39,149 bases of DNA from an uncultured Christensenella sp. (GTDB lineage Bacteria; Bacillota; Clostridia; Christensenellales; Borkfalkiaceae): the NCBI GenBank assembly GCA_910586345.1, contig CAJUHC010000010.1, positions 1 through 39,149 on the forward strand, given 5' to 3'. The notes beneath the pieces were generated by a model, which saw only the letters and a list, made by a program, of their open reading frames with translations, had not been told where the DNA came from and searched no databases. A program made the position numbers and the translations under genes. How positions within the stretch are numbered: position 1 is the first letter of the stretch; the number at the start of each line of letters is the position of its first letter. This document shows positions 13,054-22,933 of the stretch, in pieces.

Positions 13054-15156
13054 ATGTCTGAAATACTTGCCCCTGCGGGCAGTGAAAACAGCGCTTTTGC
13101 GGCAATTAATGCGGGCGCCGACGCAATATATTTGGGACTTGACAGATTTTCGGCGAGAAGTTCGGCTGAAAATTTCTGTATGGAAAATTTCAAAAAAATT
13201 CTCGCATACGCTCACGCGCTCGGCGTGAAAGTTTACGCGGCTTTAAATACCGTAGTAAAAAATTCCGAACTTGAAAATTTTTTAGATACTTGCGCCGAGG
13301 TCTGGAACGCGGGCGCGGACGCGCTCATTATACAGGACGTTTTTCTCGGCAAATATATTAAAGCACGCTTTCCTCAAGTCAAACTTCATCTGTCGACGCA
13401 GGCGGGAACGTGCAACGCGTTAGGAGCGCTTCTTGCAAAGGAGTACGGGTTCGACAGGGTGATACTCGCCCGCGAAACTCTTTTAAAAGACGTCGTCGAA
13501 ATTTCGAAAATAATAGAAACGGAAGCGTTCGTACAGGGCGCGCTGTGCACTTGTTTTTCGGGTCAATGCTATATGTCGTCGTTTGCGGGCGGTAACAGCG
13601 GGAACAGGGGCAGGTGCAAACAGCCTTGCAGGAAAGTCTATTCCGTTGACAGGAGAGGTTTCGAAGAGCCTGCATACAGACTTTCGCTTTCCGATTTATG
13701 CGTCGGTGAAAATATTAAAGAGCTTGCCGAGGCGGGAGTAACCTCGTTTAAAATAGAGGGGCGTATGCGCCGTCCCGAATACGTGGCGGCCGCGGTCGGT
13801 TACTATAAAGACAAAGTTTCTTTGAGCAGTCTGAAACGTACTTACAACCGCGGAAATTATACCAAAGGTCTTGCGTTCGGACAGAATAAAAGTTTTATTT
13901 CGTCCGCAGTGCAGGGGCATATCGGCGAATTTGCCGGAATTATAAAAGTCGAAAATTCCAAATATATATGCCGAAGCGGTATGAAATTCAACACAGGCGA
14001 CGGTTTTAAAATTCTTCGCGGTGGAAAGGAAATCGGCGGAGGTACGTTCGGCGGAGCGATTAAGGAAGGATTTACGGTTTCTTCGCGAGCGCGTTTAAAA
14101 AACGGCGATAAAGTTTTCGTGACAACCGATACCGCGTTGAACGAAAAACTGCTTTCGGAAAAGAAAACAATACCCGTAAAAATCAAGGCGAGTTTCATAG
14201 CCGGCAAACCTGCCGAAGCGGAAATCTGCGGACGTAAATTTTACGGCGGACGCCCGCTCGATTCTGCCAAGACCCGTTCTCTTACGAAAGAGGAAATCGT
14301 CCGCTGTTTTAAAAAGGTGGACGAATATCCGTTTTCGCCGATTTGCGAAGTCGAAACGGAGGGCGTGTTTATTACGGCTTCCGCGCTTAACGCGTTCAGA
14401 CGCAAGGTTTACGCGGAATATTTCGATTTTATTTCGGAAAACGAAAACGTAAGGATTGAGAGCGGTTTCAAAATTCCCGAAAGCGTTCCCGCGGATAATC
14501 ACAAAACCGCCGTTATAAGTACGGATTTGAAAGGTATACGAGCGGATATAGGAATACTTAAATTAAAAGATTTTTCGTCGGATTTCAGCGGCTTGATAGA
14601 AAATTTTAACGGCGAAAAATATCTGTACGTTCCGCCTTTTCTGACGGGAGATGAAATCGATAAGATTTCCTCAGCGGCGAAAAAATTCGACGGTATTTAC
14701 TGCGATTGCTATTTCGGACTGAAACTTGCGGAAAAACTTTCTCGCAATTTCTTCGCGGGTACGGGGTTCAATATAACGAATTCCGTTTCTTTCGGCGAAA
14801 TCGGCGCAAAATATATATGCATTTCCAAAGAACTTACGATTGCGGAAGCCGAGCGCATTTCGGCGCCGAACGCTTTTTATCTTACCGGCGGAAATATAAA
14901 AGTTATGGATTTGATTTATTGTCCGTTTGAAAAAAAGTGCGCCGACTGCGACAGACGCGAAGTTTACACGCTTACTGACGGAAACGGACGTAAATTTCCT
15001 TTGCGGAGATATAAAACTTCCGAATGCAGATTCGAAGTATTCAATTGCGCTGATTTAGCGGTAAATTCTCATATGCTCGGCAAACTGACAGACGTAACTC
15101 TCGGAAAAGAAAATAAAGACAAAACCCGCGGACATTCTCTGTCGGGCGTAAATTGA
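13054..15156 (+). CDS. Peptidase U32-family protein
   Basis: The 700-residue protein has the U32 TIM-barrel start (EILAPAGSENSAFAAINAGADAIYLG) and the U32 signature around EAFVQGALCTCFSGQC, followed by GNRGRCKQPCR. A second cysteine set lies near the C-terminus (CPFEKKCADC, then TSEC). Family members such as RlhA, TrhP and UbiU/UbiV work in RNA hydroxylation or O2-independent hydroxylation and some carry 4Fe-4S clusters, so the 'collagenase' label is probably misleading. The full length fits the long clostridial form with an extra C-terminal domain. It lies 4 bp after the HAD gene and 1 bp before mutS2. Confidence 0.9.
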   Translation: MSEILAPAGSENSAFAAINAGADAIYLGLDRFSARSSAENFCMENFKKILAYAHALGVKVYAALNTVVKNSELENFLDTCAEVWNAGADALIIQDVFLGKYIKARFPQVKLHLSTQAGTCNALGALLAKEYGFDRVILARETLLKDVVEISKIIETEAFVQGALCTCFSGQCYMSSFAGGNSGNRGRCKQPCRKVYSVDRRGFEEPAYRLSLSDLCVGENIKELAEAGVTSFKIEGRMRRPEYVAAAVGYYKDKVSLSSLKRTYNRGNYTKGLAFGQNKSFISSAVQGHIGEFAGIIKVENSKYICRSGMKFNTGDGFKILRGGKEIGGGTFGGAIKEGFTVSSRARLKNGDKVFVTTDTALNEKLLSEKKTIPVKIKASFIAGKPAEAEICGRKFYGGRPLDSAKTRSLTKEEIVRCFKKVDEYPFSPICEVETEGVFITASALNAFRRKVYAEYFDFISENENVRIESGFKIPESVPADNHKTAVISTDLKGIRADIGILKLKDFSSDFSGLIENFNGEKYLYVPPFLTGDEIDKISSAAKKFDGIYCDCYFGLKLAEKLSRNFFAGTGFNITNSVSFGEIGAKYICISKELTIAEAERISAPNAFYLTGGNIKVMDLIYCPFEKKCADCDRREVYTLTDGNGRKFPLRRYKTSECRFEVFNCADLAVNSHMLGKLTDVTLGKENKDKTRGHSLSGVN

Positions 15157-15157
15157 A

Positions 15158-17515
15158 ATGGATACGAAAAGTTTAAAAAGACTCGAACTCGATAAAATTT
15201 TATATTCCGTAAGCAGGTACGCCGTTCTCGACGGAGGTAAACGCAGAATAATAAACTGCATTCCTTCGGCGGATTTAGGGGAAGTTCGCTTATCTTTGGA
15301 CTGCACTGAAGAATGCAGTAAACTGCTTTACGTTCACGGTACGGGAAAAATCGGATATTTCGGCGAAATCGGCGACATACTCGTCCGCGCGGAGAAGGGT
15401 TCCGTTCTGTCGTGCGCGGAGTTGTTGGACGCAAACGCTCTTCTGCGTTCGGCGAGGACGGCGTTCGAAAGCATAAATAAAATTTCCGACGAAAGCATAT
15501 CGGTAATCCGCTCGAAGATTGACGGTCTTTATTTTGACGGCGTTCTCGAAAACGATGTTGCCGAAAAAATAATTTCGTTTGAAGCGGTAAGCGATTTTGC
15601 CAGCGACAGACTTTTTACGATAAGGAGCAGAATTAAAAACCTCAACGAAAAAATACGTTCCAAGCTTTCCGAGTATCTGACGAAAGACGCGAAGTATTTG
15701 CAGGACGGCATAGTAACCATAAGAAACGACAGATACGTAATACCCGTAAAAGCCGAATATAAAAATCAGGTGCGCGGTTTCGTGCACGACCGTTCGCAAA
15801 CGGGCGCAACTTTTTTTATAGAACCCGAGTACGTTCTCGAACTCAATAACGAGCTTATCGCGCTTACGATAGACGAGCGCGAGGAAGTCGAAAATATCCT
15901 GCGCGGACTTTCGGCAAGGTTCGGTAAAATTTCGTCCCAGCTGAAAGCGGATATGGAAATATTGAGCGGGATAGACGAGTATTTCGCCCGCGCCGAATAT
16001 TGTTACGCGCACAAATGCGTTAAACCCAAAATAAACGGCAAAGGTTATATAAACATTATCAAGGGCAGGCACCCCTTGATTGACGGGAATAAAATCGTTC
16101 CCGTATCTGTGGAACTCGGCAACGGTTACGACTTTTTACTTTTGAGCGGAGCGAATACCGGCGGTAAGACGGTGACTTTGAAAATGTGCGGACTGTTCAG
16201 CCTTATGACCGCTTGCGGTCTATTTATACCTTGTGCGGAAGGAAGCAGTATTTCTGTTTTCGAAAACGTGTTCTGCGACGCGGGCGACAGCCAGAGTATA
16301 GAGGAAAGTCTTTCTACTTTTTCTTCGCATCTCTTGAACGTAATAGAATTCTGCAACGGCGCCGACTCGAACAGCCTTGTGCTTATCGACGAACTCGGAA
16401 GCGGAACGAATCCCGACGAAGGTCAGGCGCTTGCGAAAGCAGTCGTAAAGCATTTGTTGTCAAAGGGGTGCAAGGGAATAGTAACAACGCATTTTACGCC
16501 TCTTAAAGAGTTTGCGTATACTGTCGAAGGAATAGAAAACGCAAGTATGGAATTCGATTCCGACACTTTAAAGCCTCTGTATAAAATGAAAACGGGGTTT
16601 CCCGGGGCAAGCAACGCGCTCGCTATATCGAGAAGACTCGGACTTGACGAAAATATTTTAAACGACGCGTACGGCTTTCTTTCGGAAGGAGCGCGAAGTT
16701 TTGAAAACGTAGTTCGCCGCGCGGAAGAAAGCAGGGTTGAAGCGGACGAAAAGCTTATCCGCTTGAACGCGCTCGAAAAAGAACTTGAAAATAAAATCGC
16801 CGTACTCAATTCCGAAATAGAGGAAGTAAACAGGGAAAAAGAAAAAATTTCCCGCTCTGCGCGTTCGGAAAGCAGGAGAATAGTTAACGAACGTACCGAA
16901 CAGGCGGAAAAAATTCTTTCCGAAATAGAGGAGATTTTCAAAGCCGAGGAAATTGACCGGGCGGACCTTATAAAGGCGCGGACTCTAAAAAACAAGCTGG
17001 AAAATATTTCCTACGGCGAGGAAGAGGAAAGAAAGAAAGTAAACGATTTCAAACAGGCTGACGGCGGCAATCTTATGGCGGGTGCAACGGTCTTTGTAAC
17101 CCGAATTCAGAGCAGGGGAAAAGTTTTAAGCGTTTCCGCCAAGAAGAACGAAGCCGAAGTTCTGTGCGGAAATATGAAACTGCGCTGCAAAATTTCGGAC
17201 CTTCTTATTACAGGCGAAGAAAATTCGCAACCCGGTAAGGTAAAAATAATCAGAAACATACCGCTCTCTAAGCCCGTGCTCGAAATAAATATTTTAGGAC
17301 TTACGGTTGAAGAAGCGATTTACGAAACCGATAATTTTATCGACAAGGCGGTAACCGACAATCTCGAAGAAATAAAAATTATACACGGAGTCGGAACGGG
17401 TAAGCTCAGAGCGGCTTTATCTAAACATCTTGCCCGTCACAAAAACGTGGAGAGTTTCCGCTCAGGCAGATACGGCGAAGGGGAAACGGGCGTTACGGTT
17501 ATACGTCTCAAATAG
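15158..17515 (+). CDS. mutS2: Endonuclease MutS2
   Basis: MutS2 is the Smr-carrying MutS paralogue that, in Bacillota, acts on branched DNA and on collided ribosomes rather than in mismatch repair. In the 785 residues I see the MutS core, Walker A GANTGGKT near 330, Walker B VLIDELGSGTNPDEG near 410, a long Glu/Lys/Arg-rich coiled coil (about 515-630), and the C-terminal Smr nuclease domain with IHGVGTGKLR. The N-terminal mismatch-recognition domain is absent, as expected. The ATG is 1 bp after the U32 gene stop codon. Confidence 0.96.
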   Translation: MDTKSLKRLELDKILYSVSRYAVLDGGKRRIINCIPSADLGEVRLSLDCTEECSKLLYVHGTGKIGYFGEIGDILVRAEKGSVLSCAELLDANALLRSARTAFESINKISDESISVIRSKIDGLYFDGVLENDVAEKIISFEAVSDFASDRLFTIRSRIKNLNEKIRSKLSEYLTKDAKYLQDGIVTIRNDRYVIPVKAEYKNQVRGFVHDRSQTGATFFIEPEYVLELNNELIALTIDEREEVENILRGLSARFGKISSQLKADMEILSGIDEYFARAEYCYAHKCVKPKINGKGYINIIKGRHPLIDGNKIVPVSVELGNGYDFLLLSGANTGGKTVTLKMCGLFSLMTACGLFIPCAEGSSISVFENVFCDAGDSQSIEESLSTFSSHLLNVIEFCNGADSNSLVLIDELGSGTNPDEGQALAKAVVKHLLSKGCKGIVTTHFTPLKEFAYTVEGIENASMEFDSDTLKPLYKMKTGFPGASNALAISRRLGLDENILNDAYGFLSEGARSFENVVRRAEESRVEADEKLIRLNALEKELENKIAVLNSEIEEVNREKEKISRSARSESRRIVNERTEQAEKILSEIEEIFKAEEIDRADLIKARTLKNKLENISYGEEEERKKVNDFKQADGGNLMAGATVFVTRIQSRGKVLSVSAKKNEAEVLCGNMKLRCKISDLLITGEENSQPGKVKIIRNIPLSKPVLEINILGLTVEEAIYETDNFIDKAVTDNLEEIKIIHGVGTGKLRAALSKHLARHKNVESFRSGRYGEGETGVTVIRLK

Positions 17516-17575
17516 TCAAGAATTATCTTTAAACGTAATATTATATAAATAGTATTTCGTTTTGAGGGTAAACTA

Positions 17576-18277
17576 TTGAAGAGTAAATTAATTGCAGTTG
17601 TTACTAATACCGTATTAATCGCCGTAGTTACGGCGGTTTCGCTCGTCGGTTTTTTCGGCGGAAAAGCTTCGGCTGTATCGAATAAAAGTTCTAACCTTTT
17701 TTACGGCGCGGAAAACGGCGCGGGCGTGAGTCTGATGTTCAACGTTTACGAACATACAGACAACGTTCTCGCTATTTTGGATATACTTGACGAATATGAA
17801 GCGAAATCGACGTTTTTTATAGGCGGGAGCTGGGCTGACGACAACGTTGACTGTGTTCGCGAAATTTATAAACGCGGTCACGAGATAGCAAGTCACGGTT
17901 ATTTCCACAAAGACCATTCTATGATGTCTTTGGAGGCCAACGCCGAAGAAATACGTCCGAGTGTAAAATTGCTTAATATGATTTGCGGTACAGAGGTAAA
18001 ACTTTTCGCGCCGCCGTCGGGAGCTTTTTGCGAAGCTACTCTAAACGCTTGCGAATCTATGGATTTAAGAGTTATAATGTGGAGCAGAGACACGATAGAC
18101 TGGCGGGATAAAGACGTCGGTATGATTTATAACCGTGCTACGAAAAATCTGAAAAAAGGAGAGTTCGTTTTGATGCACCCTACGGACTGCACCGTCACGG
18201 CTCTTCCCGAAATATTATCTTACATAAGAAACGACGGTTTAACCGCCGTAACTGTTTCTTGCAATTTAGGAGAATAA
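17576..18277 (+). CDS. ylxY: YlxY-like polysaccharide deacetylase homologue, catalytically degenerate
   Basis: The 233-residue protein starts at TTG behind a GAGGG SD and has an N-terminal membrane anchor or signal (about 5-27). The NodB/CE4 deacetylase fold is clear, but key residues have changed. Motif 1, TFDDG in active enzymes, reads MFNVYEH (Asn56-Val57), and motif 3, RPPYG, reads APPSG (145-149). The metal histidines of motif 2 remain (SHGYFH, His107 and His111), and motif 5 reads LMHPT. The gene is followed directly by an M16 peptidase, which is the ylxY-ymxG order of Bacillus. It probably binds cell-wall polymers instead of cutting them. Confidence 0.82.
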   Translation: MKSKLIAVVTNTVLIAVVTAVSLVGFFGGKASAVSNKSSNLFYGAENGAGVSLMFNVYEHTDNVLAILDILDEYEAKSTFFIGGSWADDNVDCVREIYKRGHEIASHGYFHKDHSMMSLEANAEEIRPSVKLLNMICGTEVKLFAPPSGAFCEATLNACESMDLRVIMWSRDTIDWRDKDVGMIYNRATKNLKKGEFVLMHPTDCTVTALPEILSYIRNDGLTAVTVSCNLGE

Positions 18278-19515
18278 TGGTACATTACAAAACTTTCGGT
18301 AACGGAATAAGATTAATAGTAAAACAGATGCAGGGACTTATGTCCGTTTCAATGGGTATAATAGTTCATACCGGCGCGGCGGTCGAAAGCGACGCCGAAG
18401 ACGGGATTTCGCATTTTATCGAACATATGATGTTCAAAGGTACGAAGAAGAGAACGTCTTTTCAGATTTCGGACGAAATGGACGCGATAGGCGCGCAGAT
18501 GAACGCGTTCACGTCCAAAGACATTACTTGTTATTACGCCAAATCGACGACCGCTCACGCAAAGGAAGCGTTTGAGATTTTATCCGATTTATTTTTGAAC
18601 AGCGTTTTTCCCGAGGAAGAAATGACCCGCGAAAAGGGAGTTATAATCGAAGAGATAAATATGAACGACGATACTCCCGACGATTTGTGTTTAGACCTTT
18701 TATCGAAAGCTTTTTACGGCGAACGCGGTTACGGCAGGAATATTTTAGGCACTCGTCAGAATGTAAGCGGATTTACTTTTGACGACGTCAAAAATTATAT
18801 GGCAAAGCGATACGTGCCTGAAAATATAGTTATATCTATGGCGGGCAATATCGATATTAAACTTGCCGAAGAACTTGCGGAGAAATATTTTTCGGGCGTT
18901 GCATACGCTCCGGCAAACAATTCTCCCGTAATAGTAAATCTTGCAGGCAAATCTCTGTTCAGAAAAAAAGAGATAGAACAGATTCACGTAGGACTTGCTT
19001 TCCCGTCGGTTAAGAGGTACGACCCGCTGTTCGACGCAACGCAGATACTGAACGCGGTTCTCGGCGGAAGTATGTCTTCACGCCTTTTCCAGAAAGTCAG
19101 AGAGGAACTCGGTCTTGCCTATACGGTGTATTCTTACGTTTCGCCCTATACCGAAACGGGTTCTTTGATAGTTTACGCAGGCGTAAACGCGGGTAATTAT
19201 TTAAAGAGCGTGGATGCGGTTTTCGACTGTATATCGGATATAAAAAACAAGAACGTGTCCAAAGAAGAATTTATGCGCGGAAAAGAACAGTTAAATTCTT
19301 CGTCGGTTTTCGCGCAGGAGAGCACGAGTTCGCAGATGCTTCTGTACGGAAAAGAACTTATATACAGCGGAAGAGTATACGATTTCGAAGAACGCGTGAA
19401 GAAAATCGCTTCGGTTACTCTCGACGACGTTTTGGCGGCGGTAGACTGCAATTTCGACAGGGACGGACTTGCTTCCGCGGTAATCGGCAATCTGGACAAG
19501 CCTCTCGAATTTTAA
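18277..19515 (+). CDS. ymxG: M16-family zinc peptidase (YmxG/MlpA type)
   Basis: The 412-residue protein has the inverted zinc-binding motif HFIEH (His46, Glu49, His50) of pitrilysin/processing-peptidase-like enzymes and a downstream acidic pair (EE, 125-126) that supplies the third ligand. The second half has the GSMSSRLFQKVREELGLAYTVYS block that closes the substrate chamber. There is no signal peptide, so it is cytoplasmic. The start ATG shares one base with the ylxY stop (TAATG). The in-frame start at 18259 lies within ylxY and lacks an SD. Confidence 0.93.
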   Translation: MVHYKTFGNGIRLIVKQMQGLMSVSMGIIVHTGAAVESDAEDGISHFIEHMMFKGTKKRTSFQISDEMDAIGAQMNAFTSKDITCYYAKSTTAHAKEAFEILSDLFLNSVFPEEEMTREKGVIIEEINMNDDTPDDLCLDLLSKAFYGERGYGRNILGTRQNVSGFTFDDVKNYMAKRYVPENIVISMAGNIDIKLAEELAEKYFSGVAYAPANNSPVIVNLAGKSLFRKKEIEQIHVGLAFPSVKRYDPLFDATQILNAVLGGSMSSRLFQKVREELGLAYTVYSYVSPYTETGSLIVYAGVNAGNYLKSVDAVFDCISDIKNKNVSKEEFMRGKEQLNSSSVFAQESTSSQMLLYGKELIYSGRVYDFEERVKKIASVTLDDVLAAVDCNFDRDGLASAVIGNLDKPLEF

Positions 19516-19517
19516 TT

Positions 19518-20027
19518 ATGGGAGATTTGGTTTACGGTTTCGAACCCGTGTACGATAAAGACAGCAGAATATTGATACTCGGGAGTTTCCCTTCCGTAAA
19601 AAGCAGGAAAACCGAATTTTATTACGGAAACAGACAAAACCGTTTTTGGCGCGTGGTTTGTTCTTATTTCGGTGAAAGCGTGCCCGAAACGACGGAAGAG
19701 AAACGCAGATTTGTTTTAAGACGCAATATCGCGCTGTGGGATATCGTTACCGAATGCGAGATAGTCGGTTCGCAGGACTCGACAATAAAAAATTTTAAAG
19801 TAGCGGATATAAATTCCCTCTTGCAAAATTCGAAGGTAGGGTTTATAATATTGAACGGAAGCAAAGCTTTTTCGGTATTTGAAGCCAATTACGCAAGTTT
19901 GCAAATCCCGTATGTAAAGCTTCCGTCCACAAGTCCCGCAAACACGCGTTTCAACGAAGAGGAATGGAAATATGCAATATCAAGAGCTTTTAACGGAACT
20001 CAAAGACAATGCCGACGAAGAATATAA
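19518..20027 (+). CDS. Hypoxanthine-DNA glycosylase-like protein
   Basis: The 169-residue protein belongs to the uracil-DNA glycosylase superfamily, closest to the HDG (family 6) type that removes hypoxanthine from DNA after adenine deamination. The motifs are LILGSFPSVKSRK at residues 19-31, YYGNRQNRFW (35-44), and the C-terminal LPSTSPANTRFNEEEW. There is no Fe-S cysteine set. It starts 2 bp after the M16 gene. Its last 56 bp overlap, in another frame, the start of the AlkD-like gene. Confidence 0.87.
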   Translation: MGDLVYGFEPVYDKDSRILILGSFPSVKSRKTEFYYGNRQNRFWRVVCSYFGESVPETTEEKRRFVLRRNIALWDIVTECEIVGSQDSTIKNFKVADINSLLQNSKVGFIILNGSKAFSVFEANYASLQIPYVKLPSTSPANTRFNEEEWKYAISRAFNGTQRQCRRRI

Positions 20028-20640
20028 AGCCTTTCATAGCCGTCTGTTAAAGAACGATAATGTCAACGTTCTCGGCGTACGTGTTCCCGTTCTCAGAAAA
20101 ATCGCAAAAAAATACAAGGACAGTGCGGACGAGATTATGGCTTTTCCGGACGAGTTTTATGAAGTAACTTTTGTAAAACTTGCCGCGATATCGTTGTTGG
20201 AATACGGGGAATTCATAAAATACATAGATAAATGCGTTTTACTTTTGGACAACTGGGCGATTTGCGATTGTCTGGCTCCCAAATGTATCGCAAATCACAG
20301 GGAAGAATTTTTCCCTTACATATTGAAATACGCCAGTTCCGACGGTGAATTTCACCAAAGGTTCGCGCTAGTGACTTTACTTCATTTTTATACCGAAGAG
20401 CGTTATGCGGAAACCATATTCGGAATATGCGAAAAGAGCGATTCGAGCCTATATTACGTGCATATGGCGGTTGCCTGGCTGATTGCGGAAACGCTTGTAA
20501 AATTTTACGAAACGGCGGTGAATTTTCTCAAAAAAAATTCTCTTAATAAAAAAACTCACAACAAAGCTATTCAAAAAGCCTGCGAAAGTTATAGACTTTC
20601 GAAAGAACAAAAAAACTATTTAAAGGGACTAAAAAGATAA
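19972..20640 (+). CDS. AlkD-like DNA alkylation repair protein
   Basis: The 222-residue all-helical protein matches the AlkD/HEAT-repeat DNA glycosylase family that removes 3- and 7-alkylated bases. Recognisable parts are LGVRVPVLRKIAKK near residue 34, the LLDNWAICDCLAPK segment (about 90-103) that carries the catalytic-site Trp/Asp region of the family, and HQRFALVTLLHFY. The start lies inside the preceding glycosylase gene, with a GAGGAATGG sequence upstream. The overlap of 56 bp makes coupled translation of the two base-excision enzymes likely. Confidence 0.87.
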   Translation: MQYQELLTELKDNADEEYKAFHSRLLKNDNVNVLGVRVPVLRKIAKKYKDSADEIMAFPDEFYEVTFVKLAAISLLEYGEFIKYIDKCVLLLDNWAICDCLAPKCIANHREEFFPYILKYASSDGEFHQRFALVTLLHFYTEERYAETIFGICEKSDSSLYYVHMAVAWLIAETLVKFYETAVNFLKKNSLNKKTHNKAIQKACESYRLSKEQKNYLKGLKR

Positions 20641-20644
20641 AATT

Positions 20645-22816
20645 ATGGACATTTCAGCAAAACTCACAGAGGAATTCGGTCTCAGACCCGACCATGTAAA
20701 GAATATTTTAAACCTTCTCGACGAAGGCAACACGATTCCTTTCATCGCTCGTTACAGAAAGGAAATGACGGGCGCCATAGACGACCAGGTGCTTAGAAAT
20801 CTCAACGATAGATACGAGTATCTCCAGAATCTCGAAAAACGTAAGGAAGAGGTAGCCAAGGCTATAACCGAGCAGGAAAAAATGACGGAAGAAATTCAGG
20901 TAGCTATAGACGCCGCTCAGACTATGACCGAAGTCGAGGATATTTACCGCCCGTTCAAACAGAAGAAAAAGACGCGCGCTTCCGTCGCGGCGGAAAAAGG
21001 TTTAACGCCGCTTGCAGAATTTATTTTGGCTCAGCAGGGCGACCCTTATAATGAAGCTGAAAAATACATAGACGAAGAAAAGGGCGTACCCGACGTCAAT
21101 ACGGCGATAAACGGAGCAAAGGATATAATTGCGGAAGTAGTTTCCGATAATGCGGAACTCAGAAAGAAACTGCGTACTCTTTTGGAAAAACACGGCGAAA
21201 TGCAGGTTAAGCTCGTTAAAGACGATGAAAGAGGCACCTACGCTATGTATGCTGATTACGCCGAGCTCGTTCCCGAAATCAAAAATCACAGAATTCTTGC
21301 AATCAACCGCGGTGAAAAGGAAGATTGCCTTAAAGTTAAAATATATTTCGACGCAGAAATAGCAAAACGCGTCTGCATAGTCAAATTCGTTAAAAACAAA
21401 CAGGAAACCGTCTGTGCAAAACTCATAGAGGAGGCGGCGAGCGACGGTTACGACAGGCTTATAGAACCATCGATACAGCGCGAAGTCAGAGCGATTTTAA
21501 CCGACAGAGCCGGAGAACAGGCTATAAAAATGTTCGAAGTCAATCTTCGTCCTCTTCTTTTACAGCCTCCCGTTAAAGGCAAAGTAACTCTCGGTCTCGA
21601 CCCGGGTTACCGTACTGGCTGTAAAGTCGCGGTCGTGGACGAAACAGGTAAGGTTTTAGATACGGGCGTAATATTCCCCGTACCGCCTAAACCCGATATA
21701 GAAGGCAGTAAAAAGATAATAAAAGAATTGATAAGAAAGCACAAAGTCGACGTTATTTCAATAGGTAACGGCACGGCAAGCAAAGAAACCGAAATATTCG
21801 TTGCAGACCTTCTGAAAGACGAGGATATGCAAGGCACCAACGTAACTTACGCCGTAGTCAACGAGGCGGGAGCAAGCGTTTATTCTGCGAGTCCGCTTGC
21901 GGTTGAAGAGTTTCCCGATTTGGACTTGACGAAACGTTCCGCTATTTCGATTGCGAGAAGGTTGCAGGACCCTCTCGCCGAACTCATAAAAATAGACCCC
22001 AAATCGATAGGGGTCGGTCAGTATCAGCACGATATGGATAAGAAGCGTCTCGACGCGGTTTTGGGCGGAGTACTCGAAGACTGCGTAAACAGCGTCGGAG
22101 TAGACCTCAATACCGCCAGCGTTTCTCTTTTGAAATACGTTGCGGGTCTTAACGCGGGCATTGCGAAGAATATCGTTTTATACCGCGAAGAGAACGGTAA
22201 ATTCACCGCGCGTTCCCAGCTCCTTAAAGTTTCCAAACTCGGTGCGAAAGCTTACGAACAGTGCGCCGGCTTCCTCCGTATTCCCGACGGAAAGAATATA
22301 ATGGACAATACCGCGGTGCATCCGGAATCTTATAAAAAAGCCGAAAAGCTTTTGGCTTTATTCGGTTACGGCGACGCAGATATACGCGAAAGAAAACTCG
22401 ATTCCCTGCCCGCGAAGGTTAAGGAGTATGGCGAAGATAAGGCGGCTGAATACTGCGAACTCGATAAAGCGACTATGAACGACATAATTTCCGAACTCGT
22501 GAAACCGGGCAGAGACATCCGCGACAGTCTTCCCGCAAGACAGTTGAGAAAGGATATTTTAGGCATAGAAGATTTGGCGGTCGGAATGGAAGTGGACGGA
22601 GTGGTGAGAAACGTAATAGACTTCGGCGCGTTCGTTGACATAGGCGTACATCAGGACGGACTCGTTCATATTTCGGAAATTACGGACAGATATATCCGAC
22701 ACCCGTCCGATGTTTTAAAAGTCGGTCAGTCCGTTAAAGCGGTCGTCATAAGTCTCGACAAGGGCAAACAGCGTATAGGCTTATCGTTGAAACAGGCGAG
22801 AAAACAGGCTAACTGA
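20645..22816 (+). CDS. tex: Tex-family RNA-binding protein
   Basis: Tex is a cytoplasmic nucleic-acid-binding protein related to eukaryotic Spt6. The 723 residues include the N-terminal helical domain (NTIPFIARYRKEMTGAIDD), the YqgF/RNase H-like domain starting GLDPGYRTGCKVAVVD near residue 318, the conserved DPKSIGVGQYQHD, a helix-hairpin-helix segment (about 490-560), and a C-terminal S1 domain (about 645-720, FGAFVDIGVHQDGLVHISE). It starts 4 bp after the AlkD-like gene and is probably the last gene of that run; only a weak 5-bp hairpin (about 22838-22851) follows. Confidence 0.96.
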   Translation: MDISAKLTEEFGLRPDHVKNILNLLDEGNTIPFIARYRKEMTGAIDDQVLRNLNDRYEYLQNLEKRKEEVAKAITEQEKMTEEIQVAIDAAQTMTEVEDIYRPFKQKKKTRASVAAEKGLTPLAEFILAQQGDPYNEAEKYIDEEKGVPDVNTAINGAKDIIAEVVSDNAELRKKLRTLLEKHGEMQVKLVKDDERGTYAMYADYAELVPEIKNHRILAINRGEKEDCLKVKIYFDAEIAKRVCIVKFVKNKQETVCAKLIEEAASDGYDRLIEPSIQREVRAILTDRAGEQAIKMFEVNLRPLLLQPPVKGKVTLGLDPGYRTGCKVAVVDETGKVLDTGVIFPVPPKPDIEGSKKIIKELIRKHKVDVISIGNGTASKETEIFVADLLKDEDMQGTNVTYAVVNEAGASVYSASPLAVEEFPDLDLTKRSAISIARRLQDPLAELIKIDPKSIGVGQYQHDMDKKRLDAVLGGVLEDCVNSVGVDLNTASVSLLKYVAGLNAGIAKNIVLYREENGKFTARSQLLKVSKLGAKAYEQCAGFLRIPDGKNIMDNTAVHPESYKKAEKLLALFGYGDADIRERKLDSLPAKVKEYGEDKAAEYCELDKATMNDIISELVKPGRDIRDSLPARQLRKDILGIEDLAVGMEVDGVVRNVIDFGAFVDIGVHQDGLVHISEITDRYIRHPSDVLKVGQSVKAVVISLDKGKQRIGLSLKQARKQAN

Positions 22817-22870
22817 TGCGAAATCTTCGTATAAACGAAACGCAAGCGTTTTTCTAAGAGTAACAAACAC

Positions 22871-22899
22871 TTGACTAATCAATCAGATTATGATAATAT
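22871..22899 (+). promoter_or_regulatory. acpP promoter
   Basis: TTGACT (22871-22876) and TAATAT (22894-22899) are 17 bp apart, and TG one base before the -10 makes it an extended -10 promoter. The leader of about 28 nt ends in an ACGGAG SD. Confidence 0.75.
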
Positions 22900-22933
22900 A
22901 ACTTCATAAAAATAAATATAACGGAGTAAAAAT

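Noticed and set aside
22838..22851. Terminator after tex
   Set aside because: Only a 5-bp stem with a 4-nt loop is present; the T run is suggestive, but it is too weak to annotate with confidence.
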